A stretch of 64,000 bases of DNA from Tetrastigma voinierianum (GCA_016808115.1 JAEQBH010006411.1:86244-150243), one strand, 5' to 3'. Positions 46,931 to 58,737 are shown, numbered from the stretch's first letter. The notes: generated by a model not told the origin, from the sequence alone. Program-made: numbers and translations.

Positions 46931-47599
46931 TATTTCATATATGAGTTAAGTAGATTGTAGGCGAGTAAGAAAAAGAAGAAAAGAATTTTTATGAGGAGCA
47001 AAAGCTTCAATTACTAAAGGCAGAAGCAGGAGGAGGATGTGCCTGACTGGAGCATTCTTGCAGACGTGTTGAAGATATGATGCGAAGAGGAAGCGAGATG
47101 GGTTGCGGATGATCGCCCGGAGTGATGCCATTATGGGAAAAAGACATCTCACATATGTCAGATTGAACATCAACACTGTATCGACCCTACGTAAAGCATG
47201 CGATTATGGCAAAAGCGATAGAAAATGCAAGTAGCTCAGCTTTAATGTACTTCAGTTACTATCTGTTTATTTTTTGATGTAATTTCAATTTTTTGTCTAC
47301 TTACTTAAAATGAAATATTCAATTATCTATGTCATTTAGTAGTAAAACATGATGAAAGATGCAACTAGCAGAATTTTCATTGAAAAACATGACATAACAT
47401 GTGAGCAAAACATAATATCAAAATAAAGGCAAATTCACTCAATAATGCCTTTATGCATGTAAGCGTCCCGGATAATACTTGTGATATCGTGGCGGAGAGC
47501 ATAGTGGGTGTTCGAATCTCGAATGGCACGGTTACTAGCCATAAATTGATCAAAGGGTATTGGGCCTCGTGATACTTGGCCAGGCCATGGTTCCTAATA

Positions 47600-48330
47600 A
47601 TGAGTCATAGTCGTCATTGCCGGGAAGCTATTCTGACAAGTTCATTGTCATCAACCCATCATCCTCAATTATCATGTTGTGTAATATAATGCGCTTTCAT
47701 GATAAAGTCAGTCTTCATGATGCGGAATCGGGCGGTCCTCGAGGCGATAACAAAAGCGAGCTTGAAGCACCCCCAGTGCTCGTTCTGCATCCTTTCGGTA
47801 ACTCTCATGTTTTTGCAAAAGAATTAGTGAGCCCCGACTCTTGAGGGATCTGAAATTGATTGAACAAGGTGTTGCTTACATTTTGGATATATACCATCTG
47901 CAAGATATATCCCATATTATAATGGTTACCCATTTATGGTATAATTTCTTTGAAGGAGCCCACGTCTTCACCAAGTTAGCAAGCGATTAAATGTCGGTAC
48001 ATTAATATCATTTGTTAGATCGGGCATGCTAAAAGCATGCCATATCCTGATCGTAGGAGCGACGGCGAGCACAATGGTAGTCGATGGACGCAGCCAGTAT
48101 ACATTCGTGATATCTTCTTTGGACGGTTTTTCCACGCCCGATGCATCTGATCGAGCGCGACATTCGGAAAGCCACGTTGATTAGCTTTATGCTTGACTAG
48201 AGATGTGATCAGTGTTTGGGGATGAGATATTCAGGCCAAAATTTCTACCCTGGCGGGAATGGTTTGACTGCTGGTGGTTGTAGGTCTCTCAATTCGACAT
48301 ACAAGTCAGTGAGTCCAGCGAACATCGTGT
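47600..48330 (-). pseudogene. PIF/Harbinger transposase (HARBI1-like nuclease) remnant
   Basis: Minus-strand blocks in the expected order: a frameshifted remnant of the catalytic MHW region followed by KNRPK (about 48,115-48,140), IWHAFSMPDLTNDINV (about 47,990-48,040), YNMGYI followed after a small deletion by a DGIYPK-like remnant (about 47,890-47,930), and ESYRKDAERALGVLQARF (about 47,745-47,800), ending in a frameshifted HNMIIED block. These are hallmark segments of plant Harbinger nucleases, which cut and join at TAA/TTA. Several one-base indels and internal stops. Confidence 0.85.
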
Positions 48331-48895
48331 CTAAGCATGTGAAGTGCAGCCGTCATTTTTTGTTCACCAAATAAACCTACTGTGTTGGCAGCATTTCTTC
48401 TTTACACGAAATAATCATTGTGCTGTTGGAGCGTATATAAAATTCGAAGAAACAGAGCTGAACCATGAAAGCGCCCTGTAAAAATAATGTTTAGTAAGTC
48501 ATTTGGATTCTCAGTGAGTAATCATTTAGCAGCCGAGAATGGCCGCTAACTCGGTCACGATATCGGTATTGCCTACTGATTCAATCTCCAGAGCCCATAC
48601 CTTGTGAGTTTTGTCTTTCAAGAGCTTCGTACAGCTGATCTGAACAACGTGTTCTTTCTTCTTCATCTGAAGAAGATGAATCTGAATACAAAAGACATTT
48701 CAAAAAAGTTACTCATTTTTTGTGAGTAATTGAATACCCATGATGTGTGTGTAAAATTCTAGGGACATCCTCCTCAATTTATAGATGTTTTTAAGTCTTT
48801 ATCGTTTACCGAAATGCATAAAAGCCGTGTTTCGTGATTTGACAAATCCAATCTGATATTATATATAAAGGCAATTTTATCGACTTTTTACAGCT

Positions 48896-49075
48896 GATGT
48901 GATGTAATAGATCGGCTAATGACACATCAAATCATCGAACCGATGTAACATTTATAAGCCCGATGTGATTTAATAGAATCGGTAGTAACATGTCGAATAA
49001 TCGAACCGATGGAACTTTTTATAACCCCCGATGTGATGTGAAGTCAATCGATGACATATTAAATCACTAAAGATT
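48896..49075. repeat. ~67-bp tandem repeat, 2.7 copies
   Basis: Units start at 48,896 and 48,962, with a partial unit from 49,030. Shared parts are GATGTGATTTAATAGA, AATCATCGAACCGATG and TTTATAA. It lies inside the PIF/Harbinger element near its right end. Confidence 0.8.
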
Positions 49076-49839
49076 TATCATTTAACCTAGAGTGTGATTT
49101 GAGAAATCATCAAAATCTTTATCAATACATGGATGATTTTTGATTTTCTATTAATCTGACATTTATTTTAACCCTATATTTGACAAATTATTTTATTTTA
49201 TTTTTATAAGAAGTAAATTTTTTAAATTAATTAATATTTGTATCAAAAAAAAATTTTCAACTACTAAAATTATTATTAAATATTTATATTTATTTTTCAT
49301 TGATTTAATTAAAATATTTCTTTTATTTTATTGTTAATTGAATATTTATTTTTATTTTAAATTTAATTAAATATTTATTTATCTTTTAAATCAAATTTAT
49401 AGTGTATGAGTGATAGATGAATGAAGAGTGTGGCAGTGTAATTATTAAAAAGAGAATGGGTAAAATTAGATAGATTTGGGACCCAGATACAAAACTTTGA
49501 ATCTTCTTTGCTTTGGAGATGCTTTATCACAAAACTTCATTAAATCTAAAATGATTTTTGAGCAAAAATAGCTTTAGATGCTCCAATTTTTGCTAATTGT
49601 TGGAAATGCTCTAAGAGAGTTATATTCTACAATAGTTTTTAAAATAGCCTAAAATCAATATTTTGTTTGAATAAACAGGTCATTTTTTTACCCAAAACTC
49701 AAAATTATAATTAGTATTTGATACGTAAAGCAACTTGATTGACTAATTACGTTTTTTGATATGACATGACAGTCAAAAGTAGCCAATGACTAAATATGAG
49801 ATTAGGTTGACAGAAAGTAAGTAATAACCGGTAGATATA

Positions 49840-49901
49840 AGATTATTGGTATGATTTATTCAAAAAAAAAAAAAAAAAAAAAGAGATTATTGGTATGAAT
49901 T
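49840..49901. repeat. Poly(A) tract bounded by an 18-bp direct repeat
   Basis: AGATTATTGGTATGATTT (49,840-49,857) and its near copy (49,884-49,901) flank a 21-base A run. This could be slippage or the trace of a very short poly(A)-tailed insertion with a target duplication. Confidence 0.6.
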
Positions 49902-50509
49902 ATAGTGTTTTTTTTAATATGGATGGATTTGGTGGATGGTTGGAACTTCATTGATTAAATAAATGTTTGATAAAGCCAATTTAATACTTTCAATTTAAAT
50001 TATTAAGTAATTAAATATATGTGATAAAATAATTTAATAGTTTAGAATTTACATTTGCATTTTATTTTTGTTTTTTACATTATAGTATTTTGTTTCTCTA
50101 AGGGCATCATTTAGGACTAAAAATCCTAAACCATCTCATGATTCTATACCAAATCTAAGTTAAGTAACATAAACTGAGTCTTAGCTTTAATAGTATAAGT
50201 TAAAATATAAAAAAATAATTAACTTGTTTTTAAATTCATTTAGTACATTTCTCTATCTCTTTCATTACTCTACAATCTCCATTAATATACTTTAATCGAA
50301 TTATAATTTATAAAAATAAAAATAATAAAATTACAATTTAGAATAAATTTTAAAGTATTATTATTAAACAAACTTATCCTTAAAATAAAAATTTTGAAAC
50401 ATCTTTGAGACACGGCTAGTGATAAAGATGTGAGATTGGTATCTGAGAAGAACCATGATTGAATCCTTGTAAGAACTATGATCAAATCCTTGTAAAATTC
50501 TGACTATCT
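49902..50509. other. AT-rich intergenic
   Basis: No gene or repeat boundary seen. Confidence 0.45.
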
Positions 50510-50611
50510 TGTCATGCTCCGGATAAAAACTTAACATTATATAAGTATGGATTCCTTTCAACCTAGTATACGCATTTTTAAGCCATGATAGTCCCTTGGG
50601 CCTAAAACGGA

Positions 50612-51078
50612 GGGCTTTTTAGACAATTAGGGTAAAAAAAATTAAAAAAACTCCTTAAATAATATAGGTTTAGAAATATTCCTAAATGTAATATAGTTTT
50701 CTTGTGGAAAGTGTCTTACGGAAAGGCCTTTCTGCGTGCTGGAAAGACACTTTCCCAAAATATGCTTTTCAAAAGCGCTTTCAAAAAATTAGAAAATTTT
50801 ACACCAAAAGTGTCTTTTGAAAAGACACTTTTATAATTTTGAATGATTTGAATTAATATTGAAAGTGTCTTTTGAAGATACACTTTCTATAATTTTAAAA
50901 ATTTTGAATTTAAGTTAAAAGTGTCTTTTCAAGAGACACTTTTAATTTTTCAAATTTTTAGAAAGTGTCTTTTGAAGAGACACTTTCTGCTAATGTGGAA
51001 AAAACTACACTATATTTAGGATTATTTTTCAAACTACATTTTTTTAAGAATTTTTTTATTATTTTTCGGAAAGTTCCT
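50612..51078. mobile_element. Mutator-type MITE with hairpin array (467 bp)
   Basis: Flanked by a 9-bp duplication (TAAAACGGA at 50,603-50,611; TAAAATGGA at 51,079-51,087), the size made by Mutator-like transposases. The ends form long imperfect inverted repeats of about 80 bp. The centre holds five short hairpins with arms AAAGTGTCT and AGACACTTT at 50,706-50,755, 50,806-50,832, 50,861-50,887, 50,917-50,945 and 50,961-50,988. Skipping the insert restores the TRIM LTR alignment. Confidence 0.82.
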
Positions 51079-51121
51079 TAAAATGGACAATATTTACATT
51101 ATTGGATTGGGTCGTTTCAAA

Positions 51122-51133
51122 TGGTATCAGAGC
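51122..51133 (+). promoter_or_regulatory. Primer binding site, initiator tRNA-Met type
   Basis: TGGTATCAGAGC is the exact complement of the plant initiator tRNA-Met 3' end and stands two bases after the LTR 1 end. A mutated copy (TGGTATCGAAGG) follows LTR 2. Confidence 0.9.
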
Positions 51134-51579
51134 CAATCTCTGACCTTGATGTGGGGGTTTGTTCCATTTAGCCCCATATGAAGTGTTTGTCTGTTTGGTC
51201 TTATAATCCTATGGGACACAACGAGGACGTTGTGTTTGCATGGAGGGGTGTTTGTTACATCTCACATCGGATAGAGGAGAAACTTCTTGGTACTATATAA
51301 GTATGGGCTTCTCTCAACCTAGTATATGTGTTTTAAAGATGTAAGGGCCATTTGAGCCCAAAATGAACAATATTTATATGGTTGAATGAATCGTTACTTA
51401 AATGGTATCGAAGGCCGATCTTGAGGCCACGGAGTATGGGGGTCCTATTAGTTTTGGTCGTGAAATTGTTTGTTCGTGTGGTCCATGATCCATGGGACAC
51501 AAACGAGATCGTTGTATTGGCATGGATATTGCATGGGATGTTTATCATCCACCATTGGATATAAGGGGAAGAAACTTCT

Positions 51580-53427
51580 TGTGAAACCCTGGAAAATCTA
51601 GAATTCTGAGGAAGGATAAAATGGTAATTTCGGTAGAAAATCTAGAATTTTTCTAGATCTCGGATGACAAAACGGACTTCATCGTTAGAATCGTCTTGCA
51701 AAATCTGAATTCTTATGTCGAATTTGTCGGTCGGGGCGGTCGAAATTTCACTTTTCGGGGCAGAGAGGGTCTTGGGACACTTGTGCTTGGGTGACCAGAG
51801 GCACCACATGTAAGTGTTGGATTAAGTCGAGCTTATAAGCTCAAGTGTGGGCCACTGGGTGGACACATGGCATGATCTGATTTGATGAAATCCCAAAGTA
51901 GAGGATAAGTGGATAAAAATCCAAGCTTGACCAATGGTGGCTTGACATGTGGCATGAGAGGACAAGTCCTCTTGGACCCCGAAACTCTCCCGCGGTTTTG
52001 GGGAGAAGGAAAAGAGAAAAGAAAATAGATTTTTAGAGAGAGAAGGTCCACATTCTCTCTAGAATTCCGTGTCGGACGTCGAATCCACGGCAAGCGAAGT
52101 AAAGTTATCTGATGCGAGTACGCATGAATGGTTTTATGGAGTTTGACAAACTCCAGGTAAGGAGTCTTCTCTACTTGGTTTATTTTGACAAGAGCCAAAT
52201 TTAAAATGGTTTTAGATGAATTGTGAAGTGTTGATGGCCTTTTAGTCGATCCCAAACTTGGGGGTATTTGAATCTTTGGAATTTTAGGACCCATTTTGGA
52301 TAGTTAGGACTGATTTCGAACTAAAAGCTAGTCTTTGTCTTAATTGTGTGTTGTTACTTAATATTTGAATAACATACAAATTGTGTGCTTAGGAAGAGTA
52401 TAACCATCCATGAATTGTTTATGTGCATGTAGTTTATAAATATTCATGTGACATAACATAAATATTGCATCATGTGTTTGTATGCCGCAAAGAACATCGC
52501 ATGACATTGGGTGAGTGCATGGTTTGGGTCGATTCTAGATTTAGTGGTTGACCATGGTAAATCGGCCGTATTTGGTGTTCGATGGGGTGATCGTAAGGGA
52601 CATCATTAAGATCGACATTGGTTGGTATCGATAAGGTAGGCTCGGTATAGGACATCGTCGAAGCTAAGGCGTATGATTTTTAAAGTAATCGAAAAATGTC
52701 GATGCTTGAATAAAAGTTTTGTGGGGTTGTAATGTTGGTGTCGGTGCTCGGAGATGTCCGATTGCCGGAGGGCGTCCGGTGTTGAGGAAGGGTGTCCGGT
52801 GTTCGGAGGAGGGTGTCCACAATTCGAAGGATGTCTAGTGCTCGGAGGTTTCCCATGGTCGGAGTGTGTCCTAAGGTTTCGAAGGATGTCCAAAGGATTT
52901 TAAATGTAAAACAAATGTTTTTGTTTTGAAAATAATTTTCATACATGGCAAGTTACGTGTGTGACGGAGTCGGTGAGGACTCGGAGCATTGACAGGGCAT
53001 GTAGACATTCAAGTAGGATCATGCATTTGCTTGAATGTGTTTGGTTGCCATTACGTAATAACGCCCAGGTGGGAGTAACCCATGTGGAATTCAACTGCGG
53101 GCATTTGCTCCTTGCATCGAGGAAAATTATTTCGGTGCGAAGGTGCGAGATGGGACGCATATGAGATCTTAGAGACGGAGAAGATGGCCATATATGAGAA
53201 ACTTTATTATGTATTTTTGTAAAAATGGGTAAAAAGAATGGAGTTTGTATAATTTGTAAATAAAACAAATTGTAAATAAATTCATTTTGGTATAAAATAT
53301 ACATTTTGAATAGTATGGATAATGGACCCGATTGGGTAATTTTACCCATGTATTGGTCTCATGATATGAGACGCGAGGTTTTAAGAGTTGACGGTGAGTC
53401 GACCAGGACCGGGAATGGGGTGTCATA
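51580..53427 (+). mobile_element. Solo LTR, copy 3 (1,848 bp)
   Basis: Begins TGTGAAACCC and ends GTCATA (from GTCACA), with a perfect CTTCT duplication at 51,575-51,579 and 53,428-53,432. It is the inverse of copies 1 and 2 in orientation. Its first ~600 bp match the reverse complement of 11,200-11,823, and its last ~100 bp match the reverse complement of 3808-3900. It splits TRIM LTR 3. Confidence 0.88.
52745..52890. repeat. Degenerate 17-21-bp minisatellite in solo LTR copy 3
   Basis: Seven or eight units related to GTGTCCGGTGTTCGGAGG. On the other strand the core reads GGACACCCTCCGA, close to the minisatellite core in copy 1 at the matching position. Confidence 0.7.
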
Positions 53428-53865
53428 CTTCTTGACACTACATAAGTATGAGCTCCTCTCAATATAGTAGACGCGTTTTTAAAATGTGAGGACCCATTCA
53501 GATTTAAAGTGAATAATATACATATGATTGAATAGAATAATTAGAACACTTGAAATATCTGAAAAGTGAACAAAGAAGTTAAAAAAAAAAAAAAAAGTAA
53601 GAGAATGCGACTTAAATATCTAAAGAAATTCAATTTTAGTTATCGACAAATAATTTTATATTTTCCAAACATTGAGTAAAGTCATTAAACTAATTTTTGT
53701 AATGGTTAAGATGGAAATAAAAGATAGTCAAATTTGAATAGGTTTGAAAATACTGAGAATAGGAAAAGTAGTTGATATCTTAGGATTATGACACAAGTGA
53801 CATCCTGTGCAGGAACCTTTCATTTTTAGACTACAGGCCTGTGTTTTTCTCTCTACATCCCAACT

Positions 53866-53867
<2 letters not shown>

Positions 53868-53897
<30 letters not shown>
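53868..53897. repeat. (TA)n microsatellite
   Basis: About 15 TA dinucleotides. Confidence 0.95.
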
Positions 53898-53901
<4 letters not shown>

Positions 53902-54099
53902 TAATTTTGTCTTATTACCAAGGAAAAAAAACTTCATATTATAGTAAAAGCTAAAGTTTCATATTACATAGTGCACGTCAATTTCAAACCATTTTGGAAA
54001 GCAATGCATGAAAGACAGAGAAGGAAAATGAACACAGATGTCAAGCGCTTTTTGAGATGTCATTTATTACTTTATTAAAGGAAGTCTTGTAACACTTCT

Positions 54100-55795
54100 G
54101 ACTTCACTAAGCTAAAAAAACACAAAAAACAAAGGGATTGTAAGGTAGCCTGTGTTGAATAAAAGTTGAATCAAGAAATCTAACAGTTTGTTTTTGAAAA
54201 CACACAAAATATTATTTTGTGTTCTTTAAAGTATTATTTTAATTTCAATGTTTTTATGTTTTCAAAAAAAAAGGTAATCAAACGGGTTTTTTTTTTCTTG
54301 TTGTTTTTAAAAACAAAAAATAGTTTTTAAAAACAGGAATCAAACAATCCCTAACCTTTTTTTTAACCAAAATACAAACGACTACACTTCACTAACCTAT
54401 AAAAATGTTTTCTTAGAAAAAAAACATAGTGGGGGTCAAAGTTTATTTGAAATATGAGGGGATGTTTGTTTTCAAATTTTGAAACTATTTTTTGAGAGCA
54501 GTTTTTGAACACAGATAACACAATATTTGTGTTATTTAAAATTGTTGCATTCTTCTTTGAATTTATTATTTTTTGTGTTTTTGAGAAGAAAAAAAACTAG
54601 TAATCAATCAGGTTTCCCTGTTCTTTTTGTTGTTTTTGCTTTTAAGAAAAGAAAATAGTTTTAAAAAACAAGAACCAAACAACCCCTAACCTTTTTTATA
54701 ACTAAAATACAAACGATTACACTTCACTAACCTATGAAAATGTTTTTCTGGCAAATAAAAAACAAAGTTGTAAGAATCAATTGAATAAAGTTGATTTGAA
54801 ATCTGAGGCATATTTGTTTTCTGTTTTTTGAGACTATTTTTAATACTTGATTTTGAAAACACAAATGGGGGACCATTTTGGTGTTTTTTAAAAGTATTGT
54901 GCTGAATTTAATATTTTCTGTGTTTGAAAAACTAGTAATCAAATAGCTTTTCCCCTAATTTTCTTATTGTTCTTGTTTTTTAAGAACACAAAATGGTTTT
55001 CAAAAACATAAATCAAAACGAAAATCCCTAACCTTTTTTTTAACTAAAATGAAGCGACTACTTATAACCTATAGAAAATGTTTCTTCAAAAAAAAAAAAA
55101 CAAAGTTGTGAGGGTGATTGAATAAGGAAGTTGATTTGAAATCTAAGGACTGTTGTTTTCCATTTTTGAAAATGGTTTTTGTCTGCGATTTTTGAAAACA
55201 CGATTGGCACCTGTTGTGATGTTCTTTAAAAACTATTATTCTTCTTTGAATTTAGTGTTTTCTATATTTTTCACGAAAAAAAAAACTGGTAATCAAACAT
55301 GTTTTTCATGTTTTTCTTATTATCTTTGTTTTTAAAAATAGAAAATAGTTGTAAAAAACAAGAACCAAACAATCCCTAAGCTTTTTTATAACTAAAATAC
55401 AAACGGCTACCTTACTAAGCTGAAAATGTTTCTTAAAAAATCAAAGTTGTGGGGTCATTGAATAAAAGTTGATTTGAAATCTAAGGGCATGTTGTTTTCA
55501 ATTTTTTGAAACTGTTTTTCGAGAAAAAATTTTAAAAACACAAAGAACATAATTCCGGTGTTGTTTGATAACTCGTCTTTTTCTTCTTCAAATTTAGTGT
55601 TTTCTATATTTTCTATGTTTTTCAGAAGAAAAAAAAAAACTATAAACCAAACGTATTTTCTTTGTTTTTCTTGTTTCCCTTATTTTTAAAAATAAAAAAT
55701 AGTTTAAAAAAATAGGAACCAAACAAACCCTAATCTTTTTTATACCTAAAATACAAATCTCAATTGACTAAAAAATTTGATAAACCCGTCTCAAA
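54100..55795. repeat. Five tandem copies of a ~340-bp foldback unit
   Basis: A CCCTAA(C/G/T)C marker recurs at 54,349, 54,684, 55,026, 55,374 and 55,728 (periods 335, 342, 348, 354). Each unit has a part bounded by inverted ends (GGGATGTTTGTTTTC at one side, AACCAAACAACCCC at the other, ~230 bp apart) plus a ~110-bp spacer with ATACAAACGACTAC. The unit looks like a MITE that was amplified in tandem together with flanking DNA. No TSD assigned. Confidence 0.82.
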
Positions 55796-56159
55796 GTGAA
55801 ATCCTAGATCTAGAATTCCCCAAACACAAATGCCATTTTCCTACCTTCCAAACCAGGTGACTGCAAAATAGATACAAAAACAGTTGAAATACAGATACTT
55901 CTCCAACTGATCTCTCGAGACAAGAGACCATTTCTTTCTTTAATTAATTAAACAAAACATTTCAATGTAGGTCACTTTTTTCAAAGGTGTGGGGCTATGC
56001 ACAACCACAACCATGAATTTCATTTAATTTACATATTTTATTTTATTAATTATATTATCTTTCTTTTGTCCACTCAATCCCATGGAATAATAAAAAATTT
56101 TAAAAATCATTTTTTTATGATTGGGTTTGGTTTGTTCACCTTTTGTTTCATATGAAATA
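55796..56159. other. AT-rich spacer
   Basis: No gene or element end recognised. Confidence 0.45.
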
Positions 56160-58737
56160 TGTTGGGAACTAGGGTTCCCACATGACACCCAATCCGCAGC
56201 CACAGAGCAATACTAGGGGGCATGAAGTACATCAAGTTCACGCCCCCTCAGCGCCCATTGTAAGGTTTGAAGTGTGAAACGACACTAACCCCTTCCTTAT
56301 GGCTGGATTTTTTGTCGAAATACCAAACCACGTGTTAGATAAATGCGCAACTTTCTAAATTCGTCAATTCCCAATTCAAAATTTAATCTTAGACAAAAAA
56401 ACTATTTCTAAATATCCCAAATCTTAATTATGCATGTCGCATAAGTTGTTCGAATATACTTGTCTTGGGATCTGCCAGCAAGTCTGACTTTGTACTAATA
56501 TAAAAATGGAGATATTATCATCAAAGTGACTTCTCAATTAACTTTCAAAACCCAGTATTACATGAATATATGAACTTATTAGTTCAACATGATCCAACAT
56601 AAAGTTCTAATCAAATCCTAATAAAAAGTACGAAAATATGTCAACGAATGGGAGTAGAGCTAAAAGCTTCGATAAGAAATACTAATCTGATTTCATGGAT
56701 CAAAAAAAGTTTTCAATCATATAACAAATAGGAGATGTTTCATCAAAACTTTTGATTCAAAAATAAGTTGGAACATTAACAAAATATACTTCAAACATTC
56801 TCATCATTTCAAATCGGTTTTCATATCAAATGTGATCAGGCAATTTCATATCAAATTTCGATTCAAACACTTTCATATCAAAATTCAAAATCAAATACAT
56901 TTCAAATATATTTTCTCACAGTGATCAAATATCAAGAATGGTGCGATTATGTGGGACTTTCAAATGGGTGGCTAGCGCAAATTGTTCCTTTTAAGGTGGA
57001 CGGAACCAAACACTACTAGTACTAGTAACCTCTAACCAAACCACAGAAATGCTGGGGTTGAATCAATTTACATTCCCCACGAGAAAATGTAAGGTCAACT
57101 ATTATATCCGGGTTGACAAGGGGCGAATGAGTGTCAAGCCAGTACATATCCGGATTGTGTAGTAGAATAGTCATCAACTATTATTCAGATTGACAGGCCA
57201 AACTAACGATCAAATATTTCATTCCAAAATTTCAAATTACAAAACATCATATCTCCATTTTCTTTCTTAAATAAAATAAATCTCAAAAGTACAATCATAC
57301 AAAACTACTTTCACTTGATCCATGGATAATAAATAAAACAAGTAAAACTTTTAAACCAAGTTTATATAATTAAGTTTAACCCCCAATTTTTTCATCCTCA
57401 AATGAAGTAAAAACAAACAATTTTCTTTTTAAAGATGCATTAATATCCTTTACCGCATTACATATATATAAAAATAATAATTTTTTTCGAAAAATTTGTA
57501 TTAGAATCACTTTACCTCCAAAGTACTATTGGCTTTGAGCTAATCAAAATTTCATCTCAATGAAATATTTACACCAAATAATAAGGAAGTATAAGTCGTA
57601 CTTATTTATTCTTAAAAACACTCACATAATTTATTATTCTTAACAATTGCTATTATTTTTTTGTTCACTTCAAACATATTGACTTGGCTGATCAAAAATG
57701 ATAACTATTTGAATTAGATGATTTTACAAATTTATAAAACTCATATTCCTTTCGGATTTTATTTTAATAATTTATTTATTTTTATGATCTTATCAAATAT
57801 AGCTGTATTTATTTCCCTATAATTGCTAAATAATTATTCTAATCATATTCCCTTATCTAATAAAATCTCAATCCTTATTAAAATATTTACTTGCCAAAAA
57901 TACATATATATTTAAATACTTATCAAATGCATATATTTATACAAAATTTAGCCTTTTTAAATTGCTCCCTATTTGTTTTATCATTATTTTCTTTCAAAAA
58001 TTATCCTTAAATATTTTTCATTCTCATACTCAATGTAATTCAATATGACACCGCAATCACCATTTTATTTTATTTTCTAAAAAAAAGCAGAAAGTGTAAT
58101 CTAAATCGGCTTCTTGAAGTTGATCTATTGAAATAAAATTAAAGAATCTACATCAAAGAAATCTAGAAAAGTAAAGAGTAGAGGAAGATCTTACCTAGAG
58201 AAATTTGTTCTTAACTTCCAAACCCTAGATCAAAGCAAATCACGTTCTCTAAATTCTGTCGAGAGAAATTCAAGAAGAATAGAAATGATTTTATTTTAAC
58301 ACTCAAATTTATACTGACGTATCTATTAAGAAGTACCTTTTTACCCCTCTTTCATTAATTTTTACCACATATGATTTGTCATTATACCTCTTTCGTGTCA
58401 TTAAATTAATTGAAATATCTATTATGATTTGTCATTATACCTCTTTCATGTCATTATACCTATTTATTTCCAATTTATACCTCTTTCATGTCATTAAATT
58501 AATTGATACCTATTATGATTTGTCATTATACCTCTTTCATGTCATTATACCTATTTTATTTCCAATTTATACCTCTTTCATGTCATTATTATTTTCCTTA
58601 ATTTATACAAATTCCTATCATTATTATTTTCCCTAACTTATACCTATACAAATTCTTATTATTTTTCGTAACTTATACAAATTCCTATCATTATTATTTT
58701 CCCTAACTTATACCTATACAAATTCCTGGGTGTTACA
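56160..58737 (-). repeat. 3' LTR of a chromovirus-type Ty3/gypsy element (~2.58 kb)
   Basis: The inner end is firm: on the minus strand a purine tract runs into TGTAACACCC at 58,737. The outer end is placed at TGTTGGGAAC (56,160) because it makes a TG...CA LTR, and is less certain. The inner 350 bp hold two tandem arrays: two units of about 115 bp (58,370-58,590) and two of about 66 bp (58,590-58,720). Confidence 0.6.

Larger units (their letters stand above)
44975..49614. mobile_element. PIF/Harbinger DNA transposon with TAA duplications
   Basis: The element spans 44,978-49,611 and is flanked by TAA at 44,975-44,977 and 49,612-49,614, the usual PIF/Harbinger target. Its ends are imperfect inverted repeats (GCGCAACTCCAGCAGT against GAGCATTTCCAACAAT, 11 of 16 identical), close to the common PIF/Tourist terminus. 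Inside are remnants of both expected proteins: a DDE transposase on the minus strand (47,600-48,330) and a Myb-like ORF1 on the plus strand (46,230-46,930). About 4.6 kb, so it descends from an autonomous element and is now dead. Confidence 0.85.
50510..53548 (+). mobile_element. TRIM-like element with three LTR copies, itself interrupted twice
   Basis: Three related short LTRs share an 'actatataagtatgg' block followed by 'ctctcaacctagta': LTR 1 at 50,510-51,119, LTR 2 at 51,253-51,398, LTR 3 at 51,539 to about 53,548. They are separated by internal segments of about 133 and 140 bp that are also alike (each has a GGGACACAA-cGA block). After LTR 1 stands a perfect TGGTATCAGAGC primer site. No coding capacity. 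LTR 1 is interrupted by a MITE (50,612-51,078) and LTR 3 by a solo LTR (51,580-53,427). Without inserts the LTRs are about 135-160 bp. This is the structure of a terminal-repeat retrotransposon in miniature, in an extended three-LTR form. Confidence 0.8.

Noticed and set aside
51833..52294. 153-codon minus-strand ORF
   Set aside because: Falls inside solo LTR copy 3, which is non-coding in the other copies.
53428..53560. Possible TATCT target duplication around the TRIM array (50,505 and 53,556)
   Set aside because: It would require the last LTR to run past its aligned end; judged chance in AT-rich sequence.
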